A stretch of 34,578 nt of DNA from CAZWVI01 sp964637165 (GTDB taxonomy: Bacteria > Planctomycetota > UBA1135): contig CAZWVI010000021.1 of NCBI GenBank assembly GCA_964637165.1, positions 1-34,578 on the forward strand, in the 5' to 3' direction. The first letter of the stretch is position 1, and every line of letters starts with the position of its first letter. The translations under genes and the position numbers were made by a program. This document shows, in pieces, positions 9,028 through 17,430 of the stretch. A model generated the notes under the pieces. The model had not been told where the DNA came from. It searched no databases and was given only the letters and a program-made list of their open reading frames with translations.

Positions 9028-9909
9028 TTAAGACTCCGAGACATCGTAACTTGCGGTGTACCCGCCATCGCGCTGCTTGCGAAGTTGCAAGAGCACATCA
9101 TTTAACAAACTACTGGCACCAAAACGAAACCAATCGGGCGATAGCCATTCATCACCAAGGGTTTCTTTAACCATTACTAAATAATGCAGCGCCTGCTTAC
9201 TGGTGCTAATTCCACCCGCCGGCTTCATTCCAATCATTTCACCAGTTGCCAGGAAATGATCGCGGATTGCTTCGAGCATGACGAGGGTAACTCCCATCGT
9301 CGCCGCTGGAGAGACTTTGCCGGTACTAGTTTTAATAAAGTGTGCTCCCGAGGCTATGGCAATATCACTTGCATGCCGAATCTTATCGTAAGTCACCAAT
9401 TCACCAGTTTCTAAAATGACTTTGAGGTGAGCGGTGCCACAGGCTTCGCGCACTGCACTTATTTCATCTGCGACTACTTGATAACGTCCAGCCAAAAAAT
9501 CACCGCGACTAATTACCATATCAATTTCATCCGCGCCGCCATCAACCGCTTCACGCACATCAACCAATTTAGTTTCAATGCTGGCTTGGCCACTTGGGAA
9601 TGAGGTAGCAACGCTAGCAACCTTAACTCCGCTACCTTTAAGCGCGGCAACTGCTACAGGCACTAAACGTGGGTAAACGCAAACTGCAGCAACCGAAGCT
9701 AAATCTGAAAAAGTTTCATCGGGAGAAATTGCTTTACGGCACAGTGCGCGCACTTTATCCGCAGAATCAGCTCCTTCCAATGTGGTCAAGTCTGTCATCG
9801 ACAAAACCATTCGCAAGCCTTGCACTTTGGCGTCTTGTTTTATTGAACGGGTGGTAAATGATGCCGCACGGGCATTGACCGCGACTTGATTTATCGATCT
9901 ATTCTTCAT
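9028..9909 (-). CDS. deoC: Deoxyribose-phosphate aldolase
   Basis: Class I aldolase that splits 2-deoxy-D-ribose 5-phosphate into glyceraldehyde 3-phosphate and acetaldehyde during deoxynucleoside breakdown. The 293-residue protein contains the Schiff-base lysine Lys193 in HFIKTSTGK and the second active-site lysine in GMKPAGGI, with the usual TIM-barrel spacing. The start is the ATG at 9909, with the Shine-Dalgarno AGAGGA a few bases upstream; the codon before it is TTG. The N-terminal ~40 residues extend beyond short E. coli-type DeoC, as in the longer DeoC group. It begins only 14 nt after the stop of a secreted-protein gene and is followed after one base by the aldehyde dehydrogenase, so the three are most likely co-transcribed. 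No other deoxynucleoside genes are next to it, apart from the divergent upp. Confidence 0.95.
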   Translation of the reverse strand: MKNRSINQVAVNARAASFTTRSIKQDAKVQGLRMVLSMTDLTTLEGADSADKVRALCRKAISPDETFSDLASVAAVCVYPRLVPVAVAALKGSGVKVASVATSFPSGQASIETKLVDVREAVDGGADEIDMVISRGDFLAGRYQVVADEISAVREACGTAHLKVILETGELVTYDKIRHASDIAIASGAHFIKTSTGKVSPAATMGVTLVMLEAIRDHFLATGEMIGMKPAGGISTSKQALHYLVMVKETLGDEWLSPDWFRFGASSLLNDVLLQLRKQRDGGYTASYDVSES

Positions 9910-9923
9910 CAATCCTCTTAGGA

Positions 9924-10886
9924 TTAGTCAACCAAGGTTGAGCTCAGCAAGAAACGTGACCGACCACCGTTGCGGTTGTTTCGTTCCAGTGAAATGCGCA
10001 TGGCAAATGTGAGGCCGGTATCAATTAATAGCTGTAAGTAGTTAGGTGTTGCCTGCTGGGTGTTTAACTTCGGCAATTCAATCCACTTACCCTTTTCGTC
10101 CAACACTTTGAATGCCGGAGCAATGCTAATTTCAGCAAAGCGGTGACGGCGTAATTGATTTGTTCCGGTGTAAATGAACTGACGATTAACTTGGCACACC
10201 CCGGCCGTAATTCCGCCGACTTCACAACTGTGTTTCCAAGCATGGCCAGGTTCAATTGTCCCACTTGGCCTTGGTGTCGAAAGTGCAAAAGATAATGCAC
10301 AATCAGCGCGCTCAAGCCCGTCATGTCCAAAAAACTCAACCATCGCTGGTGGCACCTGAGATTTAAGTTTGGCGAGTTCTTTGCCTACTTTAAGGTGTAA
10401 CTCTTCGAGCCCACTTAAACGTGTGACTTGACCATCTTTACCGAGTTCGAAACGCAAATCGGACTTACGCAGCCCAGACGACCAAGCGTACAACAAAGCT
10501 CGACAACCGGCTTTTGCTTCTTCAGTATCGGGAGCTTGAGCGCCATCGACCCGAAACTTACCGTCATACCATTCGTAGCGGCAATGTTCTGTTTCCAGGC
10601 GCAACAGCCAGTCAATAAATTTCCCATCTATCGAGTAGGAACTATCGCTTTCGTCAATGCAGCGAAGGCGCAATTTATATTCAAAAGTCCACTGACTTTT
10701 TTCGCCATTCACATCTAGTGATTCAGATTGAAAGCGAACCTGTTGCCGCCAAACCATTCCAGGGTTTAGGCGCAATGACAAATCCACTTTAGACGGTAAA
10801 AATGAAGCGTCAACCACTTGCACTTGGGCGTGAGTGGTGGCTGTGCAAATTAGTCCAAGGAAAAGAGAGGCGAGGATGGCTTTCAT
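9924..10886 (-). CDS. Secreted protein of unknown function
   Basis: A 320-residue protein not recognised from its sequence. It starts with a clear signal peptide (MKAILASLFLGLICTATTHA, cleavage expected after about residue 20) and continues as a beta-rich, moderately Cys-containing mature part (RLRCIDESDS, ETEHCRYEW, EEAKAGC, ERADCALSF, KHSCEV, AGVCQV). This pattern suggests an exported, possibly disulfide-bonded protein. There are no membrane segments after the signal and no catalytic motif. The ATG at 10886 is preceded by an in-frame GTG, which could also be used. It is the first gene of the deoC transcript, 14 nt before deoC, and divergent from upp across a 141-nt gap. A role linked to deoxynucleoside use is possible only by position. 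Confidence 0.75.
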   Translation of the reverse strand: MKAILASLFLGLICTATTHAQVQVVDASFLPSKVDLSLRLNPGMVWRQQVRFQSESLDVNGEKSQWTFEYKLRLRCIDESDSSYSIDGKFIDWLLRLETEHCRYEWYDGKFRVDGAQAPDTEEAKAGCRALLYAWSSGLRKSDLRFELGKDGQVTRLSGLEELHLKVGKELAKLKSQVPPAMVEFFGHDGLERADCALSFALSTPRPSGTIEPGHAWKHSCEVGGITAGVCQVNRQFIYTGTNQLRRHRFAEISIAPAFKVLDEKGKWIELPKLNTQQATPNYLQLLIDTGLTFAMRISLERNNRNGGRSRFLLSSTLVD

Positions 10887-11027
10887 CACTAGAACTCCGA
10901 TTCTAACGACTTAGCATCTGCTATTTACTGAAACTTTTGACGGATGCCCTTCACCAACGGCTGATCAATTTTGCTTTTTCACAAATAGAGCCTCACTGTT
11001 TTAGCGTGCAAGCACTACCCTATCGAT

Positions 11028-11657
11028 ATGCCGACCCTAACTGTCTCCACTCACCCAGTTGTTTTTGACAAGCTTGCGCGCTTGCGGGACCACAGTACTG
11101 GTCCGGAAAATTTTCGACGCTTACTCCAAGGACTATCTACTTTACTCGGCGCTGAAGCCACCGCCGATCTATGTTGCCAAGAAGTGACGATTACTACACC
11201 AGTCACTGAAACAGTTGGTCAGCGGCTTGAAAAGCGGATCGGGGTTGTGCCGATATTGCGCGCCGGACTTGGAATGGTTGATGGCATTTTAGATTTCCTG
11301 CCCAACTCAGAAGTCTGGCATTTGGGGTTTTACCGAGACGAACAAACCCTTACCCCAGTTTCTTATTATCAAAAATTGCCGCCGAACCGTCCGACCGAAA
11401 CGGTGCTTTTACTTGATCCAATGCTGGCCACTGGCGGAAGTGCCATTGCCGCCATTTCAACACTCAAAGAATGGGGAGCCGAACAAATAAAATTCCTCGG
11501 AATCATTGGAGCTCCAGAAGGAGTCGCAGCTGTTCACAAAGCACACCCGGATGTTGACATTCACCTGTGCGCTCTTGATGACCACTTAAATGAACAGGCG
11601 TACATCGTTCCCGGCCTTGGTGATGCCGGCGACCGACTATTCAATACTCCTTCATAA
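11028..11657 (+). CDS. upp: Uracil phosphoribosyltransferase
   Basis: Pyrimidine salvage enzyme that makes UMP from uracil and PRPP in the cytoplasm. The 209-residue length is standard. The PRPP-binding loop LLLDPMLATGGSA lies at 127-139, and the uracil-binding end PGLGDAGDRLFNT is at the C-terminus, as in all Upp proteins. PILRAGLGMVDG (75-86) is also conserved. It is the first gene of a plus-strand group, and the 141-nt gap to the divergent deoC group should hold both promoters, though I could not pick convincing boxes by eye. Together with deoC on the other side, it suggests nucleoside and base salvage around this point. The assignment is firm. Confidence 0.97.
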   Translation: MPTLTVSTHPVVFDKLARLRDHSTGPENFRRLLQGLSTLLGAEATADLCCQEVTITTPVTETVGQRLEKRIGVVPILRAGLGMVDGILDFLPNSEVWHLGFYRDEQTLTPVSYYQKLPPNRPTETVLLLDPMLATGGSAIAAISTLKEWGAEQIKFLGIIGAPEGVAAVHKAHPDVDIHLCALDDHLNEQAYIVPGLGDAGDRLFNTPS

Positions 11658-11702
11658 AGTTTTTTTTCTATGGATAATTAATATACTAAACAAAACCAAA
11701 TC

Positions 11703-12713
11703 ATGTCCTCCGCCTCGCTGGAATTCGCTGAGCTTAATAGCTTCGACCAAGATGAACGCAACACTTTGCGACTGATGGTCGCAACTATTGTTGAAAGTAA
11801 TTATTCCAACAAGGATCAACTACTGACAATGGTGCGAGAACATGTTGAAAGAGTTGGCAAAGTTGCCGCTGGGCTATCGAGTTATCCCCCTATTTTCAGT
11901 GAAACAAGTCTGGGTGGCCGCCAACGAGGACCAGAAACATTAGTCACCTTATTAGAAAAAGCGGACGACTCTAGTATTGAAATGTACTTGCCGACCCAGG
12001 CAATAGTCGGCCGTTCATTAGTTATGGCCGAGCTAAATTGTTGGCGACTACTTAGCCACATTTGCTCTGAGCTCAAAATTGACAAGGAACAGGATTTGGT
12101 GCAAAACATTGACTTTTGGATGCATAGCTGCGTTTACACCAAGCTTGCCGAAGAAATATTGTTATCCATTTCCATGGAATCAAACGGCCCCGACAAAATT
12201 CGTCGAGCAGCTGTTCTTGCCCTATGCAAATTCTGGGAGACACGCCACCTATATGGTGCACGGCACTTTTTCCCAATTCTCGCTGCCACTTGGGGAGCTC
12301 GGCGGCGCATTCACGTCAGCGTTGGAACGCTGCTAGGAGTTTCAGAAATAATGCGCCTTCTTCAAGCGGGGTGTGACCCTGAATTTGTCGAGTACTTTGC
12401 CCGACCGACCCTAAACGACGAGGAGCATCAAGCATTCCAAGAATTTCTAATCGGCGTTAGCTCTGAAAAGATCCAGTCCTTAGCTCAACTTCTACAAGCG
12501 GATGGAAACCAATCGCTATCTCCCGAAGATGCTGGACTAGGCTCGGCTACCGACTCACAAAGTCCACATGAGTGCGTGCGCTTTTATGAATCTTTCCGTG
12601 GCCGCTACTTGCAGGCTGCTGCTCGACGACTAAAAGACCTCCCAGGGCCGAAGAAAACCGCGGAAGAATACGTACTGGGATATTTCCTTGACAAGGAAAG
12701 CTCGGATGCCTGA
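11703..12713 (+). CDS. Conserved-looking hypothetical protein
   Basis: A 336-residue soluble protein, mostly predicted helical, without a signal peptide, membrane segment or motif that I recognise. It starts at the ATG at 11703, 45 nt after upp, after an AT-rich stretch without a clear Shine-Dalgarno. Its last eight bases overlap the start of mutM (GATGCCTGA), so translation of the two is probably coupled. Candidate key regions are the Trp/His-rich central block (FWETRHLYGARHFFPILAATWGARRRIHV) and an acidic C-terminal half; nothing marks an active site. The uninterrupted frame and the tight link to mutM support a real gene. The function is unknown, and a link to DNA repair is only a positional suggestion. 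Confidence 0.75.
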   Translation: MSSASLEFAELNSFDQDERNTLRLMVATIVESNYSNKDQLLTMVREHVERVGKVAAGLSSYPPIFSETSLGGRQRGPETLVTLLEKADDSSIEMYLPTQAIVGRSLVMAELNCWRLLSHICSELKIDKEQDLVQNIDFWMHSCVYTKLAEEILLSISMESNGPDKIRRAAVLALCKFWETRHLYGARHFFPILAATWGARRRIHVSVGTLLGVSEIMRLLQAGCDPEFVEYFARPTLNDEEHQAFQEFLIGVSSEKIQSLAQLLQADGNQSLSPEDAGLGSATDSQSPHECVRFYESFRGRYLQAAARRLKDLPGPKKTAEEYVLGYFLDKESSDA

Positions 12714-13521
12714 GCTACCTGAAGTCGAAACTGTAAAACGCGGGATTAGCCCTCATCTTGTCGGGAAGTTTTTATGCGGCGCGGTAGTTCGGCATAAGCG
12801 ACTACGCACGCCACTTGACCAAAACCTTGGCGAAAAGCTGGCTGGGCAAAAAGTATTAGCCGTTGAACGGCGCGCCAAGTTTTTACTGGTCAAAACCAAG
12901 GCTGGTTGCCTAATGATTCATCTTGGTATGTCCGGGTCGCTCCGCTACGAATCGGTTAACGCACCATTACGCAAACACGACCACGTCGACATCTTATTAG
13001 CGAAAGGCAAAGTGCTGCGCTACCACGACCCCCGGCGTTTTGGACTAATTGAGTGGCTGACCGAGCCTCCCGAAGATAATCGCTTCCTGGCGCATTTAGG
13101 ACCAGAGCCTTTAGAAGAAGAATTCAACCCTAACACGCTATTTGACGCATCCCGAAAAAGAAGCATTGCGGTCAAAGCCTTCATCATGGACAACAAGGTA
13201 GTAGTTGGGGTTGGCAACATTTATGCATCAGAGTCGCTTTTCAGGGCTGGAATTCGCCCGACCATAAAGGCTGGCAAATTAAGCCGACAGCGATACCAAT
13301 CACTGACTACCCTTATAAAGGAAGTATTACTTGAATCAATCGAACGTGGCGGCACAACCCTGCGTGACTTTCGTTCAGCCGATGGCGAGCTCGGTTATTT
13401 CGCCCAGTCACTTGCAGTTTATGGCCGCAAGGGTGAGGCTTGCGACACCTGCAACAGCACAATTAAGTCAGCCGTGATTGGGCAACGCTCAACTTTTTGG
13501 TGCCCAAGCTGCCAAAACTAG
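12706..13521 (+). CDS. mutM: Formamidopyrimidine-DNA glycosylase
   Basis: Base-excision repair enzyme (Fpg) that removes 8-oxoguanine and formamidopyrimidines and cuts the abasic site by beta,delta-elimination. The start is fixed at the ATG at 12706 because catalysis uses the N-terminal proline: the protein then begins MPELPEVETV. The catalytic pair Pro2-Glu3, the conserved lysine in ERRAKFLLV, the H2TH region around GVGNIYASESLFRAGI, and the C-terminal zinc finger (CDTC, then 16 residues, CPSC) with the arginine in GQRSTFWC are all present. The 271-residue length is normal. It overlaps the preceding unknown gene by 8 nt and is directly followed by a rhodanese gene with no gap, so the three form one transcript. 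Confidence 0.97.
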   Translation: MPELPEVETVKRGISPHLVGKFLCGAVVRHKRLRTPLDQNLGEKLAGQKVLAVERRAKFLLVKTKAGCLMIHLGMSGSLRYESVNAPLRKHDHVDILLAKGKVLRYHDPRRFGLIEWLTEPPEDNRFLAHLGPEPLEEEFNPNTLFDASRKRSIAVKAFIMDNKVVVGVGNIYASESLFRAGIRPTIKAGKLSRQRYQSLTTLIKEVLLESIERGGTTLRDFRSADGELGYFAQSLAVYGRKGEACDTCNSTIKSAVIGQRSTFWCPSCQN

Positions 13522-13851
13522 ATGTCACTGCCTGACGAAATTAGCCCGGTCGAACTTAACCACCTTCTAGAGGGTGGCACCGAGTTAATTCTGCTTGATG
13601 TCCGCGAACAAGAAGAATGGGACATTTGCCATCTCCCAAATGCCACGCTCAAACCTCTCAGCCAGTTCGCCGAATGGAAAAATTGGGCGCTCGGCTTGAC
13701 CTTGCCGGTGGTGGTTTACTGCCACTCAGGAGTGCGTTCAGCACACATTTGCAAGGTTCTAGAGCGATTAAACGGTCCAAATGCAACAAATTTGCTGGGA
13801 GGGATCCATAAATGGGCATTAGATGTGGACCGCAGAATACCGACATATTGA
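13522..13851 (+). CDS. Single-domain rhodanese-like protein
   Basis: A 109-residue cytoplasmic rhodanese. LLDVREQEEW and the active-site loop CHSGVRS (Cys67) show the fold, and LLGGIHKWA ends the domain. Such proteins carry a persulfide on the active Cys and act in sulfur transfer or detoxification; the substrate is not evident. The ATG follows the mutM stop directly (TAG-ATG) and lacks its own ribosome site, so it probably depends on mutM translation. A 326-nt non-coding region follows before the next gene. Unlike the second rhodanese of the window (18805-19317), it has no export signal. Confidence 0.9.
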   Translation: MSLPDEISPVELNHLLEGGTELILLDVREQEEWDICHLPNATLKPLSQFAEWKNWALGLTLPVVVYCHSGVRSAHICKVLERLNGPNATNLLGGIHKWALDVDRRIPTY

Positions 13852-13885
13852 GCTAACATTCGCCAACAAAGGGTTTTACATCATA

Positions 13886-13913
13886 TTGCAAGGCCCTAAA
13901 ACAAGATTATTAT
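13886..13913 (+). promoter_or_regulatory. Probable promoter of the abundant secreted-protein gene
   Basis: TTGCAA (13886-13891) and TATTAT (13908-13913) are 16 nt apart and would start a transcript near 13920, about 258 nt before the coding region. This is the best-spaced pair I find in the gap. A second -10-like AATAAT at about 14055-14060 has no clear partner. Confidence 0.45.
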
Positions 13914-14177
13914 GGACAATATTCGTTTTTAACCTAGGATAGACGGAGCTTTAACAGCTTTGTTCCACCTTTTTTTTAATCCCTTATTATTCCCGACTTT
14001 TTCAGAAAATCGCAAATTTTATTCAATATCTACTAGCATTTTCGCCGATTTTGCAATAATGTTGAACATGTTCGAAGGAGTAGTCATCCGGCTACTAATC
14101 GATTCCCCACCGATGGGGCCGTCGAATTGCTTCGTTCGCCCCCATCCTCATTCCCTAAATTGGAGATAAACATAACA
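13914..14177 (+). promoter_or_regulatory. Long structured 5' leader
   Basis: This is the leader between the probable promoter and the secreted-protein start. Just before the ribosome site are three small stem-loops in a row: AGTAG/CTACT (14079-14096), CCCC/GGGG (14105-14118) and CGAA/TTCG (14123-14134). Upstream of them is a 10-nt perfect palindrome GAACATGTTC (14064-14073). A short open frame from the ATG at 14059 ends at 14169, 8 nt before the gene start, with no own Shine-Dalgarno. A T8 run at 13970-13977 follows a weak hairpin and might terminate read-through from mutM-rhodanese. No known riboswitch class is recognised. Confidence 0.45.
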
Positions 14178-15314
14178 ATGTTGAAAAACATCCTCACTGG
14201 CGTTGCCGTTGTCGCTCTTTGCGCTTCAGCTACTGCCCAAAACACTGCAAACTTCCACAGCAAAGCTAACACCCCTGTTAAGTACTTGGGTGAGTACAAG
14301 ATGGCCACCGGCGAGTGGGCACTTTCAAGCCGCGCTGGAACCCGCGTTCTGTACAACTGCACCACATGGGGCAACTACTTCAGCACTGTTGGTAACTCAT
14401 GGGCAACCCAAGCCGATCACCTGTGGATTGACGAAGGTTTTGTTCAAGATTCAAACAGCCAAAACCTTGACCAAGTCAACGGTTTTGATTTCGCTTACTG
14501 CTCAAGTGACTTCGATCCAACTGGAAACAGTGGTTCAATTCTTATCGCCTTCTACGACGATTACGTACCTTGCACCGCTCCTCCAGCCGCAACTTGCTCA
14601 TACACCATTGGTGGTCTTCCACTTTCAACTTCCGGTAACCTTGCTTGCTGGGGTGTTGGTATTGACCTAGAAGGTGGAGCTGAGTGTTCTACAGACGTTA
14701 ACGCCATGTTCCGCACAACTGATGCAGCTGGCGTAATGCGTTACTTTGGTTGGGCTTTCGGTTCAAACCCTGGTATGAGCATGATGAACGACACTGGCCC
14801 AATTATGGACCTACCTTGTGCACAGCCTGTTATCAATAACGGTTGTGGTTCAGGTAACGAGAACATGTTCTGGTGGGAAGATCCAACTGCTTACTGGAGT
14901 GGTTGCTACTGGTTCGGCGGAATCCCTTACGCTTCATTCTCAATGAAGATGTACGGTGGCGGCGCTAACAGCCTTGCTTACGGTCACACTAACAACACAC
15001 TTGTTGCTGGTACTACCGATTACGCTCCTGGCACATCTGTAACTTGGACCGTTGCCGGTCACAGCACTGCAAACACTGTTGCAATGGCTGTATCTAGTGG
15101 TTCTGGAAGCATGCCTCTAACTGGTGCAGAATTGGTTGTCTCATACCCATTCTTGGTAACTCCATTCGCAATGGATTCAGCTTCAGGTACTCTTACTCTG
15201 ACTGTTCCAACTGTTGCTCCTCCAACTGTTTACTCACAGGTAATCGAAACTGCAGGTCCAACAGTTCCTGCTAACTTGGTTGCAATGTCAAACGGTTTGA
15301 TGTTGATTGGCTAA
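14178..15314 (+). CDS. Abundant secreted Cys-containing protein of unknown function
   Basis: A 378-residue protein starting at the ATG at 14178 with a typical signal peptide (residues 1-20, MLKNILTGVAVVALCASATA, then QN). A nearby GGAG acts as ribosome site; the longer upstream frame is part of the leader. The mature part is rich in Gly, Asn, Ser and aromatic residues with about nine Cys, as in exported beta proteins. Its C-terminal segment (about residues 285-378, ending NLVAMSNGLMLIG) resembles a beta-domain I remember at the end of many secreted proteins of marine planctomycetes. Codon use is distinctly different from the neighbours: GGT, GCT, GTT, ACT, AAC and CTT dominate. Together with a dedicated promoter, long leader and very strong terminator, this suggests high expression. 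It may be a surface or matrix protein. The function is unknown. Confidence 0.85.
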   Translation: MLKNILTGVAVVALCASATAQNTANFHSKANTPVKYLGEYKMATGEWALSSRAGTRVLYNCTTWGNYFSTVGNSWATQADHLWIDEGFVQDSNSQNLDQVNGFDFAYCSSDFDPTGNSGSILIAFYDDYVPCTAPPAATCSYTIGGLPLSTSGNLACWGVGIDLEGGAECSTDVNAMFRTTDAAGVMRYFGWAFGSNPGMSMMNDTGPIMDLPCAQPVINNGCGSGNENMFWWEDPTAYWSGCYWFGGIPYASFSMKMYGGGANSLAYGHTNNTLVAGTTDYAPGTSVTWTVAGHSTANTVAMAVSSGSGSMPLTGAELVVSYPFLVTPFAMDSASGTLTLTVPTVAPPTVYSQVIETAGPTVPANLVAMSNGLMLIG

Positions 15315-15338
15315 TCTTTAGCTAACTAACAAAACTTT

Positions 15339-15374
15339 CGCTCCACTGCTTCGGCGGTGGAGCGATTTTTTTTT
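15339..15374 (+). terminator. Very strong rho-independent terminator
   Basis: An 11-bp stem (CGCTCCAC core pairing with GTGGAGCG, extended through one T-G pair) closed by a stable TTCG tetraloop is followed by A and nine T residues. It isolates the secreted-protein gene from the PHP hydrolase operon, whose start codon is only 31 nt downstream. Confidence 0.95.
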
Positions 15375-15405
15375 GCACACATCAATATGCGTCTAAACTG
15401 GAAGC

Positions 15406-17430
15406 ATGTCCAAAGGTTTTAGCTACCTGTCCCCATTGATTCTTCTTGCATTAGTGCTTGGCCTTGGCCAAGCACTCAAGACTAAAGCGGAATATTTCAC
15501 AATCGCAGATGGTCAGTACTTTCATTTGGGAGACGACAACACTCCCGAGTGGCCAGAAGCTGCTGAAGAACCCCAAGCTGCCCCGCTGGCGATTACTTTC
15601 AGTGCGCCGAGCAACCAAAGTAACTCAGACTGGGTATTAAGCTTGATGCAACGTAGTATCGACAATCAATGGACATTAAGCATCAACGGCACAACCGTCG
15701 CTCAACTTGATCGTAGCGGCGACTTGGCCACACACTATTACACCATCCCAGCTGGCACCATCAAGCGCGGCGAAAACCAGTTCCTACTCAGCTGCGACCG
15801 CACCACCGATGACATCACCATTGGTGAAATGAAAGTCCACACCAAGTCAATTGTGGATTACTTTGAACTGGGTCGGCTAGAGCTTAGCGTGGTAAATTCC
15901 ACTGATGGCTCACCGATTCCCTGCCGGATAACAATCGAACCAGAAACTGGTGGCGCGCCGAATATCTACTTTGCCGAGGCCGAGCACATCGCAATCCGGC
16001 CAGGCATTATTTACCCGAAGGATGGCAAGTGTTCAGTCATGATTCCAAAAGGCAAATACACCATTTGGGCAAGCCGCGGCATGGAATGGGGCGTCGATTC
16101 TAAGCAAACAAAAATTGCCATGAATCGCACGGCCAAGGTTAATTTAATAATTGGACATGAAGTAAACACCGACGGATATGTCGCGGCTGACACCCATATT
16201 CACACACTTACCCACTCTGGGCATGGTGATTCAAATGTAGAAGAGCGGCAACTTACTCTCGCTGGCGAAGGCGTGGAATTAGCAATCGCTACTGACCATA
16301 ACCACAACATTGACTACCGCCCCACTCAGGCCGCTATGGGCTTAAGCGAGTGGTACACGCCAGTTGTAGGAAATGAAGTGTCAACCCCAATCGGCCACTT
16401 TAATGCCTTCCCGCTAGGCTCCTCAGATAAGGTCCCCAAGCACTCTGATTTTGTCAGTGAAAAGCCCGAGGATTGGATAACTCTGATTGAGGGAATTCGC
16501 AGTAAGGGTGCCCAGGTTATTATTTTGAACCACCCCCGTTGGCCTGACTTTAATAAGGGCCCGTGGGGAAAGCTTCACCTCAATCAACTAACTGGCGAAC
16601 GTGACGGCAAGACTAAGTTCCTCTTTGATGCCTTCGAACTTTACAATTCAACCACTCCACAAACTAAAACCGAGGAATTACTTAAGGATTGGTTCGCGCT
16701 GCTTAACCACGGTGAACACCTGATAGCTGTAGGCTCATCTGATTCGCATACAGTTGGCGACATGGTTGGCCAAGGCCGCACCTATGTGCAAAGCTCCAGC
16801 CAAGATCCCAGCGAAATTGACATTGATGAAGCATCAAGCAGTTTTGTTAACGGCCATTGCAGTACATCACTTGGCTACTTCATCGATGTTTTAAAAGATG
16901 GTAATTCGGTTATGGGTGACACTGTCGATTCACCAAATGGAATCACTTCTTTGCGAGTAAGAATTGCCGGATCCAGCTGGGCAAGACCTGGCGTATTAGG
17001 TGTTTTTGTAAACGGGGAACTTCAGCAAAGTTATGACTTATCGGACCAAGCGCCTGGCCCATGGGATCGCACTCAGAACATAACACTCAATCTTAAGCAT
17101 GATGCTTGGGTCGTTTTTTCTATGCTCGGCCCACTACCCGAAGGTGCTTTCTGGCAAACTCTAATGCCCGCGCTCGGCGCAACGACAAACCCTGTTTGGA
17201 TTAATGCTGACGGCAATAGGTCGTGGTCATCACCAAGGACAATTGCCGAGAACATCATTACTAACGTGGGCATTGATGCTGACGAAATATTCCAGGCCAC
17301 GCTAAAAGTTGACGCGGCCGTGGCCGGGCAAGTCTTTGCCATTATTAAGGAACAGAACATGGACGTTTTTGAAGAACTTGGTGGCTTAAAACTTAAGCAT
17401 TACGACACCTACGAGGCAGTTGCAGAATGA
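15406..17430 (+). CDS. CehA/McbA-type PHP-domain metallohydrolase, membrane-anchored or secreted
   Basis: A 674-residue protein. A hydrophobic N-terminal segment (8-25) exports or anchors it. Residues 30-250 form two beta-rich domains: a lectin-like or carbohydrate-binding module at about 40-145, and a carboxypeptidase-regulatory-like fold at about 155-245. The metal site of the PHP fold is complete: DTHIH (262-266), TDHNH (296-300), Glu324 and His331, NHP (375-377) and DSH (446-448). The family includes phosphoesterases and the carbaryl hydrolase CehA, so the natural substrate cannot be read from the sequence. It starts right after a strong terminator and overlaps the amidase gene by ATGA, as the first gene of a five-gene operon. 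The C-terminal ~200 residues are not assigned. Confidence 0.88.
   Translation: MSKGFSYLSPLILLALVLGLGQALKTKAEYFTIADGQYFHLGDDNTPEWPEAAEEPQAAPLAITFSAPSNQSNSDWVLSLMQRSIDNQWTLSINGTTVAQLDRSGDLATHYYTIPAGTIKRGENQFLLSCDRTTDDITIGEMKVHTKSIVDYFELGRLELSVVNSTDGSPIPCRITIEPETGGAPNIYFAEAEHIAIRPGIIYPKDGKCSVMIPKGKYTIWASRGMEWGVDSKQTKIAMNRTAKVNLIIGHEVNTDGYVAADTHIHTLTHSGHGDSNVEERQLTLAGEGVELAIATDHNHNIDYRPTQAAMGLSEWYTPVVGNEVSTPIGHFNAFPLGSSDKVPKHSDFVSEKPEDWITLIEGIRSKGAQVIILNHPRWPDFNKGPWGKLHLNQLTGERDGKTKFLFDAFELYNSTTPQTKTEELLKDWFALLNHGEHLIAVGSSDSHTVGDMVGQGRTYVQSSSQDPSEIDIDEASSSFVNGHCSTSLGYFIDVLKDGNSVMGDTVDSPNGITSLRVRIAGSSWARPGVLGVFVNGELQQSYDLSDQAPGPWDRTQNITLNLKHDAWVVFSMLGPLPEGAFWQTLMPALGATTNPVWINADGNRSWSSPRTIAENIITNVGIDADEIFQATLKVDAAVAGQVFAIIKEQNMDVFEELGGLKLKHYDTYEAVAE

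Noticed and set aside
9028..9101. Longer N-terminus for the aldehyde dehydrogenase (start at 9101)
   Set aside because: The extra residues lie inside deoC in another frame and do not resemble the family; the ATG at 9026 follows the deoC stop by one base.
14064..14073. Perfect palindrome GAACATGTTC as a LexA-like or other operator
   Set aside because: It resembles the Gram-positive type SOS box core only in part, lies in the transcribed leader about 145 nt after the probable start, and no second copy supports it. It is kept only as part of the leader description.
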